A stretch of 33,503 bases of DNA from Candidatus Thorarchaeota archaeon (lineage in GTDB: Archaea > Asgardarchaeota > Thorarchaeia > Thorarchaeales > Thorarchaeaceae). The notes under the pieces were generated by a model. It was not told the origin of the DNA, ran no database searches, and saw only the letters and a program-made list of their open reading frames with translations. The position numbers and the translations under genes are program-made. The stretch lies in contig DXJO01000002.1 in NCBI GenBank assembly GCA_019057475.1, forward strand, positions 1 through 33,503. The letters run 5' to 3'. Shown one piece after another: positions 1-7,104 of this stretch. The number at the start of each line of letters is the position of its first letter. Position 1 is the stretch's first letter.

Positions 1-94
1 CGCCTGTGGAGAGGACGTGAGACTTGTCGCAGATTCAGTAGGATCTGCAGAGCAGACCTCAATGAATCAGGAACCGAACATCAGTCAAGGACAT
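1..94 (+). ncRNA. omega-RNA (reRNA) 3' scaffold overlapping tnpB, partial
   Basis: The DNA folds into nested stems: CCTG (3-6) with CAGG (68-71), GAGG (11-14) with CCTC (57-60), and an inner hairpin GCAGAT (29-34) with ATCTGC (43-48). The second copy at 33431-33503 keeps the first and last blocks almost base for base. Its middle has a different sequence, yet it also forms a perfect hairpin. Conserved flanks with a structurally conserved but sequence-divergent hairpin suggest RNA function. In IS605 elements the guide RNA of TnpB is made from the 3' end of tnpB through the right end of the element, which fits this position. An additional hairpin, ACATCA (79-84) with TGATGT (96-101), may mark the right end. 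The 5' part is outside the window. Confidence 0.5.
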
Positions 95-97
95 TGA
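2..97 (+). CDS. tnpB: TnpB (IS605/OrfB family) C-terminus, partial
   Basis: The frame is open from the window edge to a TGA at 95-97 and reads about 31 residues, including the string ACGEDVRL and ending in MNQEPNISQGH. C-termini with CGEDVR followed by NQEP or NEAG are, from memory, typical of TnpB proteins of archaeal IS200/IS605-like elements. TnpB is an RNA-guided nuclease that cuts the donor or empty target site and so helps the element persist. All catalytic parts (RuvC residues, zinc ribbon) lie outside the window. A related 3' end occurs at 33432-33503. The call rests on a short motif and on the RNA fold described for 1-94, so it is moderately sure. What is seen is the reading frame and the repeat; the family is inferred. 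Confidence 0.55.
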   Translation, partial: ACGEDVRLVADSVGSAEQTSMNQEPNISQGH

Positions 98-109
98 TGT
101 CCAAGATAG

Positions 110-241
110 TATAAGTTTCGGGCAACGGTTCACACTGATGCTCTGACAGAGTGGCGCAAACTGAAGCCGGAAATCCCAGAAACTGGGCTCTACGAGATTC
201 CCATATGCGACGAAATCGAGCTGGAAAAGGACCTCCACTGA
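110..241 (+). pseudogene. 3' remnant of a host gene next to the IS right end
   Basis: After a TAG at 107-109 a frame runs without a usable start codon (no ATG, GTG or TTG in frame near its beginning) to TGA at 239-241. Its last part reads ALTEWRKLKPEIPETGLY followed by EIPICDEIELEKDLH, a balanced, protein-like composition. It stops 7 bases before the convergent stop of the gene at 249-545, as a true gene end would. The likely explanation is that the IS605-type element inserted into or displaced the 5' part of a host gene and left this stub. The protein family is not recognised. It could also be chance open frame, hence modest confidence. Confidence 0.35.
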
Positions 242-248
242 AATGCTG

Positions 249-545
249 TTACCTCCAAGGCCCGCCTCTCATTGCCCAGACAGCATCTTTTGAGAATCCC
301 CCGGGCAAGATCAATGCAATCAGACCGGCCACGATTAGAAGAACACCAAGGAGCAAAGCAAGAATTGCATAGCCTACGTAGTTTGACACGATGATTGAAG
401 AACCCGTATAGGCAGCAACTAGCACCACGCTGAGACCAAGAACAATAACACCGACAACAATAGCGACTCCCGAAATGAAAAGAATGCGACCTATGCGCTT
501 CAGCCTTGGCTGAGCTGGCGAACCTGTATCTGTTTCTTTGTTCAT
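249..545 (-). CDS. Small membrane protein, unknown function
   Basis: A protein of about 98 residues. A charged, probably cytoplasmic N-terminus (MNKETDTGSPAQPRLKR) is followed by two to three strongly hydrophobic stretches between about residues 20 and 82 and a short tail ending MRGGPWR. The ATG at 545 is chosen over an upstream in-frame ATG at 608 because it has the purine-rich site GAGGGG a few bases ahead, and because the upstream extension looks like leader. An AT-rich box near 582-590 on this strand could be the promoter. It is divergent from the small gene at 668 and convergent with the gene stub ending at 241. No family is recognised. Confidence 0.6.
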   Translation of the reverse strand: MNKETDTGSPAQPRLKRIGRILFISGVAIVVGVIVLGLSVVLVAAYTGSSIIVSNYVGYAILALLLGVLLIVAGLIALILPGGFSKDAVWAMRGGPWR

Positions 546-615
546 TGCTTCCCCTCGAGTACTATCTTGACCCCTACCGAGATAAAGATTGAGTTCTAGT
601 GAGGGCAAGCGACAG

Positions 616-627
616 TATCTTTAATAC
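616..627 (+). promoter_or_regulatory. TATA-like promoter for the 668 gene
   Basis: The AT-rich box TATCTTTAATAC lies about 40 bases ahead of the ATG at 668. It would place the transcript start near 650, just before the Shine-Dalgarno GGAGG at 656-660. This matches archaeal promoter geometry; it is read by eye only. Confidence 0.4.
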
Positions 628-667
628 AGGTCAGGAGCAAATACCGCAAACACTCGGAGGAATAAAC

Positions 668-814
668 ATGCCCGAAAAGGAAAACGATGAAATTGTTGAT
701 TCTCAGAAGCTTTCGAACCGTGATAAGAAGGAACTCAAAGAAGGCCTGTGCGTAAATTGCGCGATTTTCGCGTTCATATTCATGTTTGCAGCAATGATTG
801 CGCTCGTTCTCTAG
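668..814 (+). CDS. Small single-span membrane protein
   Basis: Encodes 48 residues: a charged N-terminal half (MPEKENDEIVDSQKLSNRDK) and one hydrophobic helix at about residues 27-48 (CVNCAIFAFIFMFAAMIALV) that ends at the stop, so it is a tail-anchored-like layout. A clear GGAGG at 656-660 sits 7 bases before the ATG, which fixes this start and argues that the gene is real despite its size. The next gene starts 19 bases downstream on the same strand, so the two are probably cotranscribed. Two cysteines (CVNC) sit at the membrane edge. No family is recognised. Confidence 0.6.
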   Translation: MPEKENDEIVDSQKLSNRDKKELKEGLCVNCAIFAFIFMFAAMIALVL

Positions 815-833
815 AAAAAGGAATTGCACTAGT

Positions 834-1205
834 ATGACGTTTCTAATCGACCCACCGCTGCTAATCATATTCGGCTATATATCGTTCGTCATAGGAAACG
901 CTCTGAAACACAAGACGCAGCTTCCGATATCGAAAGCTTTGGTTATATTCAGTTTCTGTACCATAATATTCACGAGCAGTTCACTTTACCTCAACATGGG
1001 GTATGTGGATTTCTTCTGGCTGCCGTTTGTGCCTGCTGTGGCATCGGGCAAAGACCTCATGATAAACTCGGGTATCTTTTCGTTCGAATCCACAGAAACA
1101 GCAGGACTCACTGACGCGCTTGCATTCCTACAGATAGCGATTTATCCGATTTGGATCTATCTTGGAGTGAAACTCTACCGTTACAGGCATAATGAGGGCC
1201 TTTGA
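834..1205 (+). CDS. Small polytopic membrane protein, unknown function
   Basis: Encodes about 123 residues with three or four hydrophobic segments: about residues 8-24, 33-55, a segment near 58-72 and 103-117. It ends in a basic tail (YRYRHNEGL). The ATG at 834 is preferred over an upstream in-frame ATG at 798 because the latter lies inside the preceding small gene; the purine run AAAAAGGA lies about 12 bases ahead. The gene follows the 48-residue membrane protein by 19 bases, so the pair may act together at the membrane. No family is recognised. Confidence 0.6.
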   Translation: MTFLIDPPLLIIFGYISFVIGNALKHKTQLPISKALVIFSFCTIIFTSSSLYLNMGYVDFFWLPFVPAVASGKDLMINSGIFSFESTETAGLTDALAFLQIAIYPIWIYLGVKLYRYRHNEGL

Positions 1206-1230
1206 TAGCAGCTCGGAAAAAGAGGGGTGC

Positions 1231-1247
1231 GGGACCCAAAGGGCCCC
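1231..1247. terminator. GC-rich hairpin between convergent genes
   Basis: GGGACCCAAAGGGCCCC can fold into a stem of two 3-bp blocks around one mismatch with an AAA loop. It lies exactly between two convergent stop codons, so it may stop transcription in both directions. There is no strong T run. Confidence 0.3.
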
Positions 1248-1256
1248 AGGCTGATT

Positions 1257-2657
1257 CTAATCTTCATCCTCCTCATCGTCACCAAGTCGCTTTCCTGGCT
1301 TGAAGCGAGCCTTCTTCCTGTCAACAGAAAGCCGCCCGGGTTGCTCTCCAGATAGGTCATGTCCAGGCTTATCCTTCGAAATACCTTCAGCCCGCTCACT
1401 CGGCCATGACTCACCAGGAGCTGGAGCCCGCTCGGCTATCTCCTCATCTACTTCTCCGGCCTCGAAGGTCTCGCCCTCCTCCTTAGCTCTTTCGATTATG
1501 CGATCAACCCGTTGCACGCGCAAGTAGTACAGACTTGTGAAAATCGCAACCAATGGGAATGCTATGAGCTTCGCTATGTCTCTGAATATGAATGCAGCCG
1601 AGGGATTCGCTATAAGATCTGTTTCAAACCAACTAGCCAGAATCGCGCCGGGCGCAGCGGTGTGCACAGATATGATACTGTCAACAAAGAAGAACCCGCT
1701 GGCCAAAAAGAACGTGAGCAATGGTCCAAGATCACGTAAGTGAGACCGTGATTCCTCTACTGCATCGGTCACAGTTCGTCCAATGCCACTCATGGCATAT
1801 GCCAAGAAGAAGAGAGACATACCAATGTCCACTGGAGTCAATCCAAAAGCGTCAACCCTCCGAATCACGTTGAATAGGAAGTACCCCGAGTACAAGGCAA
1901 TGAAAACCGTCAATAACGCAACATTCAGGGCAGAGCCTTTCCTGGCGTATTTGAGATAGGAGAGGAAGGATATCACCCCAAAGAGACCCAACAACCCAAA
2001 TGCGAGAAGGAGATATGGCCAGTGAAGAGTGATGTTTGCTAGGGATTGTGGATAAGCCGCCTCAACAGAATCCCCTATTCCGAAGTAGTTGCCCGGCAAG
2101 AGAACTAAGGCAAAGATCGCTTCAGCTGCTATTATGATAAGTCCAATTACGAGTATGATGAAGCTACCAATGCTTATTCCCCAACCGCCCTTCTTTGGCT
2201 CTGCAATAGTAGCAATCCTCAAACTGGTTCTAGACGAGAGGTACGCTTGGAATGCAATCCAGCCAACCCAACAGAACATGGCAAAGAAGATCATGAGGCT
2301 GTTACCGAAGAACCTAGCCATGAACACTGAGATTGCAAAAGATATCGCAAACCATGAGAAGCCTATCATCTCGTTCCATTTGCCACGACCCCTGCGCTTT
2401 ATCCACAGCTTGTCCAGGCCCAACCCAGTGAGTATCGTGCCAATCATGAAGTAGATGGTGCCAGTGGCGCCTATGTAGGCAAAGAAATTCACCAAGAGTA
2501 CCTCGGTGGGTGTACCTACAAATTGCGTCATCAACCATGACACGAATAGACCCAGGAATGTAGTGGCAACGAAAATAGTCACATATGCAACAAATCGCTT
2601 GGTCTTGAAGAAGACCCCTAGTCCAGAAAACATATCGCTTAGAATCGGGATTCCCAA
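1257..2657 (-). CDS. Polytopic membrane protein with acidic cytoplasmic tail
   Basis: Encodes 466 residues. About nine to ten hydrophobic segments fill residues 20-375, followed by a hydrophilic, highly charged tail of about 80 residues that ends in GDDEEDED and is likely disordered. The start is a TTG at 2657. It has a strong Shine-Dalgarno (GGAGG, 2666-2670) at a spacing of 8, which decides for TTG over the internal ATG eight codons later. Conserved-looking polar residues inside the membrane region (for example NVIRRVDAFG and FRDIAKL) hint at a transporter or sensor, but no family is recognised. It is convergent with the small gene pair at 668-1205. Confidence 0.65.
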   Translation of the reverse strand: MGIPILSDMFSGLGVFFKTKRFVAYVTIFVATTFLGLFVSWLMTQFVGTPTEVLLVNFFAYIGATGTIYFMIGTILTGLGLDKLWIKRRGRGKWNEMIGFSWFAISFAISVFMARFFGNSLMIFFAMFCWVGWIAFQAYLSSRTSLRIATIAEPKKGGWGISIGSFIILVIGLIIIAAEAIFALVLLPGNYFGIGDSVEAAYPQSLANITLHWPYLLLAFGLLGLFGVISFLSYLKYARKGSALNVALLTVFIALYSGYFLFNVIRRVDAFGLTPVDIGMSLFFLAYAMSGIGRTVTDAVEESRSHLRDLGPLLTFFLASGFFFVDSIISVHTAAPGAILASWFETDLIANPSAAFIFRDIAKLIAFPLVAIFTSLYYLRVQRVDRIIERAKEEGETFEAGEVDEEIAERAPAPGESWPSERAEGISKDKPGHDLSGEQPGRLSVDRKKARFKPGKRLGDDEEDED

Positions 2658-2901
2658 AGCAGAAACCTCCCTTACGCTGGTTTCTCTAGGTCAGCCTATG
2701 GTTTTAAGCTTTGCATTGACAAAGAGAGGATATTGAAAAATATCTTACCGCTGACGATACTTGCGCACCTCGCTGACCTTAATAGACTTCCCGCGAATGT
2801 TAGATACAGTGGTCATGTAGCTGGCGGGGTCTAGTTCTGCAAGATGCCCTCGTTACAAACTCCCCCTCCTACCATAACCCTGCTAGCTCTGGCCACACCT
2901 T
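2658..2901. other. Intergenic stretch with a hairpin and a doubtful mini-ORF
   Basis: Between two minus-strand genes. GATATT-GAAA-AATATC (2729-2744) is a perfect small hairpin. On the minus strand just upstream of it, a 23-codon frame from ATG (2816) to TAA (2745) reads MTTVSNIRGKSIKVSEVRKY and then RQR. It is basic and protein-like but lacks a ribosome binding site, so it is not called as a gene. No tRNA was seen. Confidence 0.25.
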
Positions 2902-3759
2902 CTACACTTCTTCAAACTCTTCGGTCTTGAGGGTCAGCTTCCGAGGATTTGCTAGTAGGCTAATTTCATGCCTGTGTTGCAGCGGAATGTCCTTTCCTTT
3001 CTGCCACTTCTTGAGCCCTTTCTCCAACCGCTTGAATATCTCACCGCGGTAAGCTATCACAACAGAAAAGCATTGGAGAATCCTGCAGAACCATTCGTTC
3101 TCAGCCAGGACAGAGTCCTTCACGTTTACAACAAACTCCCCGCCAACGTCACCCCACTTGCTATCAATCTCTGCTACGGTCTTGCCACTGGCTAGACGCA
3201 CGACCTTGAAATCATCGCCCATGGTTGCGCGCTTGCCTTCGATTCTGAAGACCTCGAACGTTTTGCCTGGCCCAAGGATGTAGAACGCGTAGTTCTCAGT
3301 GGCCATTGCACCGCGTCGAACTTGCCTGATGTAGGTGACAACCTCAGTTTCTCTTGAAACCACAGCGAATGCTAGCATTGGCTTATCAGAAACATAGCTA
3401 TTCGTGTATTCATCTGCCACCATCTCTTCTATTGTTGCAACCCACGAACCGCGGGATGTGAAAAGCTTCAAAACAAGACGACGCAACAGCTCATCTTCCT
3501 GGTCGTGCCATACTGATTTCCGTAGGATAATGAATCCAGTCCGCTCCATCTTGGATAGCTTCTTTTCGCCACGTTTCGTCTTCGCTTCCTCTATCTTCCC
3601 GATTATGTCAGCGTCTCTGGTGAACTGGCGGCTCTTGGCTCTCCAGACTTCATACTGGCGCAGTCCAACCTCTTCACCATGAAATCCTGTACTGTAGAGA
3701 TCCTGTGACAGAATTCGAAACACAGGACCGACCTTTCGATCATCTTCATTCTTTGGCAT
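2902..3759 (-). CDS. Soluble protein of unknown function, possible tubby/LURP-one-like barrel
   Basis: Encodes 285 residues with no membrane segment. The N-terminal about 130 residues are charged and helical-looking. From about residue 155 there is a beta-rich pattern (YAFYILGPGKTFEVFRIEG, then KTVAEIDSKWGDVGGEFVV, then a hydrophobic helix-like stretch CRILQCFSVVIAYRGEIFKR). It resembles in outline the end of tubby C2/LURP-one/scramblase-like folds, where a buried hydrophobic helix follows the barrel. This is a pattern impression, not an established match. The ATG at 3759 follows GAGGGAGC at a good spacing. A tentative 37-codon frame lies just upstream on the same strand. Confidence 0.55.
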   Translation of the reverse strand: MPKNEDDRKVGPVFRILSQDLYSTGFHGEEVGLRQYEVWRAKSRQFTRDADIIGKIEEAKTKRGEKKLSKMERTGFIILRKSVWHDQEDELLRRLVLKLFTSRGSWVATIEEMVADEYTNSYVSDKPMLAFAVVSRETEVVTYIRQVRRGAMATENYAFYILGPGKTFEVFRIEGKRATMGDDFKVVRLASGKTVAEIDSKWGDVGGEFVVNVKDSVLAENEWFCRILQCFSVVIAYRGEIFKRLEKGLKKWQKGKDIPLQHRHEISLLANPRKLTLKTEEFEEV

Positions 3760-3783
3760 AAGGCGCTCCCTCTGTGCATTGCA

Positions 3784-3897
3784 CTATTCTTCTCCCATGA
3801 TAATGGCTTCGCAGTATTTCATCATTGCGTATTGGACAACATAAGGGTCTACACAAGCTTCATATCTCGGATTCTTTGAGCCAAGCCGCGTAGACAA
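3784..3897 (-). CDS. Doubtful small ORF upstream of the 2902-3759 gene
   Basis: A frame starting at TTG (3897) reads about 37 residues, including GSKNPRYEACVDPYVVQYAM and ending EAIIMGEE, and stops at 3784-3786. The residue mix is protein-like and it runs straight into the leader of the next minus-strand gene. However, there is no ribosome binding site and the TTG overlaps the ATG of the divergent transporter at 3897. An ATG-ATG pair inside could start a shorter peptide. Confidence 0.2.
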   Translation of the reverse strand: MSTRLGSKNPRYEACVDPYVVQYAMMKYCEAIIMGEE

Positions 3898-5498
3898 TGA
3901 TTGAGAATCTTCTAGTCATGATTGGTGGCCTTGCTCTCTTCATGTATGCCATCACGCTGCTGCGGGAAACCCTCGGCAAGATATCTGGAAAACGGGTGGC
4001 GAAAATTCTTGAGAAGACAACTGACAGTCCAGTAAAGGGAATGGGCGTAGGAACCGCCGCAACGCTGATGACCCAAAGTTCAAGCATCACTGTGCTGACA
4101 TTGATTGGCTTTGTCAACGCGGGGATGATGACGTTTAGGCAGTCAGTCCATGTCATGCTAGGATCGGAGATAGGCACAACGATAACCGCTCAACTTGTAT
4201 CGTTTAAAATAGGCATAGATTACGCCTGGCTTCTAATCGCAGTTGGATTCTTCATGACTATGTTCCTGAAGAATGAAAATGCCAAGATGGCGGGGCGAGT
4301 AATATTCAGCTTAGGTCTTTTGTTTCTCTCAATGGATTTCATGAAAGATGGCGCCTCAGAACTGGGACAGAGCCAAGTCTTTGTTGACTTGATAATCGCA
4401 TTCGGCGTAATCCCAATTTTCGGCATCCTAATTGGTGCAACGATAGCTGGAATCACCCAAAGCAGCTCAGCCACGACGAGCTTGGTTATCGCGATGAGCA
4501 TGGCAGGTGTCATTGGTCTCCCTGCAGCCATAGCTCTTATCATGGGAGCCAATATCGGCACTTGTTTTCTAGAGAACATGGCAGCTATTGGTGCTACAAC
4601 TCCAGCCAAAAGAACGGCCATAGCGCAGACGATTATTAACGTCGTTGGAGTTGCTGTATTCTTCCCGTTCTTCGGACAATTCGCTGACATAGTCGCGCTC
4701 ACCTCGAATGACCTTCCTCGGCAGATTGCGAACGCTCATACCATCTTCAATGTCACAGTGAGCTTCATGCTCATCCCCTTCGTGGGACTCATTGTCAAGT
4801 TGTGTGAGAAACTCATTCCTGACAAAGAAGGAGAGATTATTGGAGCACATTTCTTCGATGACGAAATGCTTCACATGCCACAGGTTGCCCTGCTTGAGGC
4901 TCAAAGGGAGATGATTGCAACTGGCGACCTGACTGTGAAGATGATAGACTTGAGCCGGAAAGCTTTGCTCAACCATGATTTGGAGGCGGCACAGAAGGTC
5001 GTCAGGTACGAGGATAAGGTTGATGACAGCTGTAGGGCTACAGAGAAGTTCATCGACAAAATAAGAGAAGAAGAGCTGAACAAAGCGGATACTCTCTGGC
5101 GCATGAAACTGCTAGCGATTCTTGTAGACATAGAACGCGTTGGAGACCTCACATCCAACATAGCGGAGTTTGCAATCGACCGATTGACTGAGGAGATTAC
5201 CTTCTCACCCGCTGCCGTCTTGGATATGGAGGATATGTTTAGACTTGTTGAAGAAACATACTCCACATCGATCGAAGCGCTGAGAACAAGAAACAAGGAT
5301 GTTGCTGAGAGGGCGGTCGAGCTAGAAGACAAGGTGGATATACTTGAGAGAGAGCTACGGGAGGGCCACGAGAAGCGGACCGCTGCAGGGGTATGCATGC
5401 CTCAAGCTGACAGTGTCTTCGTGGAGACCTTGAGGAACCTGGAGAGGGTTAGTGATCACGCAGATAACATCGCGGCAGATGTGCTGATGAAGTACTGA
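3897..5498 (+). CDS. Na/Pi cotransporter family protein with PhoU-like domain
   Basis: Encodes 533 residues. The membrane half (about 1-320) has the two inverted repeats of the Na/phosphate cotransporter II family, each with a QSSS motif: MTQSSSITVL around residue 60 and GITQSSSATTS around 188. The family moves phosphate together with sodium into the cell; in prokaryotic members a role in export has also been proposed. The second half (about 330-533) is helical and PhoU-like, with repeated patterns around RVGDLTSNIAEFAIDR and ERVSDHADNIAADVLMKY (E/D-R-x-x-D-x-x-x-N-I-A). PhoU domains bind metal clusters and adjust transporter activity. The ATG at 3897 has no clear ribosome site, so the message may be leaderless. 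It is convergent with the lyase gene that ends at 5535. Confidence 0.88.
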   Translation: MIENLLVMIGGLALFMYAITLLRETLGKISGKRVAKILEKTTDSPVKGMGVGTAATLMTQSSSITVLTLIGFVNAGMMTFRQSVHVMLGSEIGTTITAQLVSFKIGIDYAWLLIAVGFFMTMFLKNENAKMAGRVIFSLGLLFLSMDFMKDGASELGQSQVFVDLIIAFGVIPIFGILIGATIAGITQSSSATTSLVIAMSMAGVIGLPAAIALIMGANIGTCFLENMAAIGATTPAKRTAIAQTIINVVGVAVFFPFFGQFADIVALTSNDLPRQIANAHTIFNVTVSFMLIPFVGLIVKLCEKLIPDKEGEIIGAHFFDDEMLHMPQVALLEAQREMIATGDLTVKMIDLSRKALLNHDLEAAQKVVRYEDKVDDSCRATEKFIDKIREEELNKADTLWRMKLLAILVDIERVGDLTSNIAEFAIDRLTEEITFSPAAVLDMEDMFRLVEETYSTSIEALRTRNKDVAERAVELEDKVDILERELREGHEKRTAAGVCMPQADSVFVETLRNLERVSDHADNIAADVLMKY

Positions 5499-5534
5499 AT
5501 GGTGTGCAAGCGAAGAGCGATTAGCTGTCGATCA

Positions 5535-6992
5535 TCAAGACTTCTTGTCGAGCTTCCGTTTGATGTCTTCATGGTCATGCCCCAGGATGCCCGGACGCGT
5601 CATGCGCTCGGGAGTGAGCACGTGATCTAGTTCTTCCTCAGAAAGCAGTCCTTCCTCCAGTACGAGCTCACGTATCGGTTTCTTGGTCTCGAGTGCATTC
5701 TTGGCAATCCTGCTTGAGGCTTTATAGCCAATGATTGGTACAAGAGCCGTAACCAGGCCCACGCTCTTGTACACCTTGTTCAAACCATCCATGTTTGGTT
5801 CTATTCCCTTTATGCACTTCTCCGCAAGAATCGGTATTGAATTCCTCAGTAGCTTCAAAGCTTGGAAGAAGTTGTATGTAATCAGAGGTCCAAAAGCATT
5901 CAGTTCAAGCATTCCGCCCTGAGCGGCGAGGGATATGGTTGCATCATGCCCCATCACTTGATAGGCGCACTGCATAGTCATCTCCACAATGACTGGATTA
6001 ACCTTGCCAGGCATGATCGAGGAGCCAGGCTGGACTGCAGGCAATGTAATCTCGTGGAAGCCCCCAATAGGGCCTGATGATAAAAGCAGAAGGTCTCCAC
6101 ACATCTTGCTCAGATTAGTGGCAAGGACTCTGAGGAGACCCGAGGCGTGGACGAATTCATCGTTATTTTGAGTGTCGTCAATAAGGTTCTCAGATGTCTT
6201 GAGATTCTGCAGACCAGTCACTTCACGCAAGTGCGTCTCCGCGAGCTTGATGTATTCCGGGTCTGCGTTGAGACCGGTTCCAATTGCTGTTGCTCCAATG
6301 TTGTGAGTTTCGAGGGTATCAATAGCCCAGCCAATCCTATGCAAATCCCGTTTGAAGGGGCCAGCCCAAGCTCCGAACTCTTGCCCTAGCGTAATGGGTA
6401 CTGCATCCTGCATTTCTGTTCGACCAAGTTTGAGGAGGTCCTTGAAGTCCTCGGCTTTCTCTTCGAGAACATTCACGAGCATTTCAACGTTGGTCGATAG
6501 GGCGCTCAAGCCAAAGATCGTGGCAATCTTCGTTGCGGTTGGATACACATCATTCGTTGACTGACTCATGTTTACATGATCGTTCGCATTAATCGGAGCT
6601 ATGGCATTCCGCGACTCGCCAAGAATCTCATTGGCTCTTGATGCGATGACTTCGTTAACGTTCATATTCGTTGAAGTGCCAGCCCCGCCTTGAAACGCAT
6701 CTACAATGAACTCGTCATGAAGGTCGCCCCCGATTATCTCATCGCAAGCTTGGATTATCGCGTTTCCATACTCCTTGGTAAGGTCGTTAAGCTCCATGTT
6801 GGCAAGGGTGCATGACTTTTTCACCATAGCAAGAGCGTTGATTAAAGTCGTGTAATGATGCAGACTTACTCCTGAAACGTGAAAGTTCTCAGACGCCCGT
6901 AGAGTCTGAACACCCCAGTAGGCATCTGCAGGGACTTTTCTAGGGCCTAGAAGATCACTTTCTTCTCTGTACTTCATTGGCTGCTCTGTCAT
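5535..6992 (-). CDS. aspA: Aspartate ammonia-lyase (aspartase/fumarase superfamily)
   Basis: Encodes 485 residues, the usual length for the family. It would deaminate aspartate reversibly to fumarate and ammonia as a soluble tetramer. The N-terminus (ESDLLGPRKVPADAYWGVQT) and the signature loop GSSIMPGKVNP (about 323-333) are clear, as is the substrate-binding stretch NMSQSTNDVYPTA (about 141-153). The DLLG start, LPAVQPGSS and the AQGGMLELN region resemble aspartase more than fumarase C, which has a different loop context. Class II fumarase remains possible. The start is the ATG at 6992, since GGTGA (about 6999-7003) is a good ribosome site for it. An upstream in-frame GTG at 7001 would sit inside that site. 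The next gene upstream on this strand is the gamma-glutamyltransferase, 112 bases away. Confidence 0.85.
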   Translation of the reverse strand: MTEQPMKYREESDLLGPRKVPADAYWGVQTLRASENFHVSGVSLHHYTTLINALAMVKKSCTLANMELNDLTKEYGNAIIQACDEIIGGDLHDEFIVDAFQGGAGTSTNMNVNEVIASRANEILGESRNAIAPINANDHVNMSQSTNDVYPTATKIATIFGLSALSTNVEMLVNVLEEKAEDFKDLLKLGRTEMQDAVPITLGQEFGAWAGPFKRDLHRIGWAIDTLETHNIGATAIGTGLNADPEYIKLAETHLREVTGLQNLKTSENLIDDTQNNDEFVHASGLLRVLATNLSKMCGDLLLLSSGPIGGFHEITLPAVQPGSSIMPGKVNPVIVEMTMQCAYQVMGHDATISLAAQGGMLELNAFGPLITYNFFQALKLLRNSIPILAEKCIKGIEPNMDGLNKVYKSVGLVTALVPIIGYKASSRIAKNALETKKPIRELVLEEGLLSEEELDHVLTPERMTRPGILGHDHEDIKRKLDKKS

Positions 6993-7104
6993 TAAGGTCA
7001 CCTTCTGTCAACAAGAACGTCGATAGCACTGTCCAGATTCACCGGCCCAGATTATGAAGATTGTGAAATGACTGGGATTTCATGAATGACGTTAATGGAG
7101 CAAG

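Noticed and set aside
1-73. RNase P, SRP RNA or a riboswitch as explanation of the folded repeat
   Set aside because: Known conserved cores of these RNAs are absent; a TnpB-like reading frame runs through the same bases, which fits an omega-RNA better.
1-114. Alternative frame reading RLWRGRETCRRF and ending in MSKIV
   Set aside because: Arg-rich translation typical of a shadow frame; the neighbouring frame matches the TnpB-like GEDVRL ending that is shared with the other window edge.
2745-2816. Minus-strand mini-ORF of 23 codons, basic composition
   Set aside because: No ribosome binding site and too short to separate from chance; kept only as a remark in the intergenic entry.
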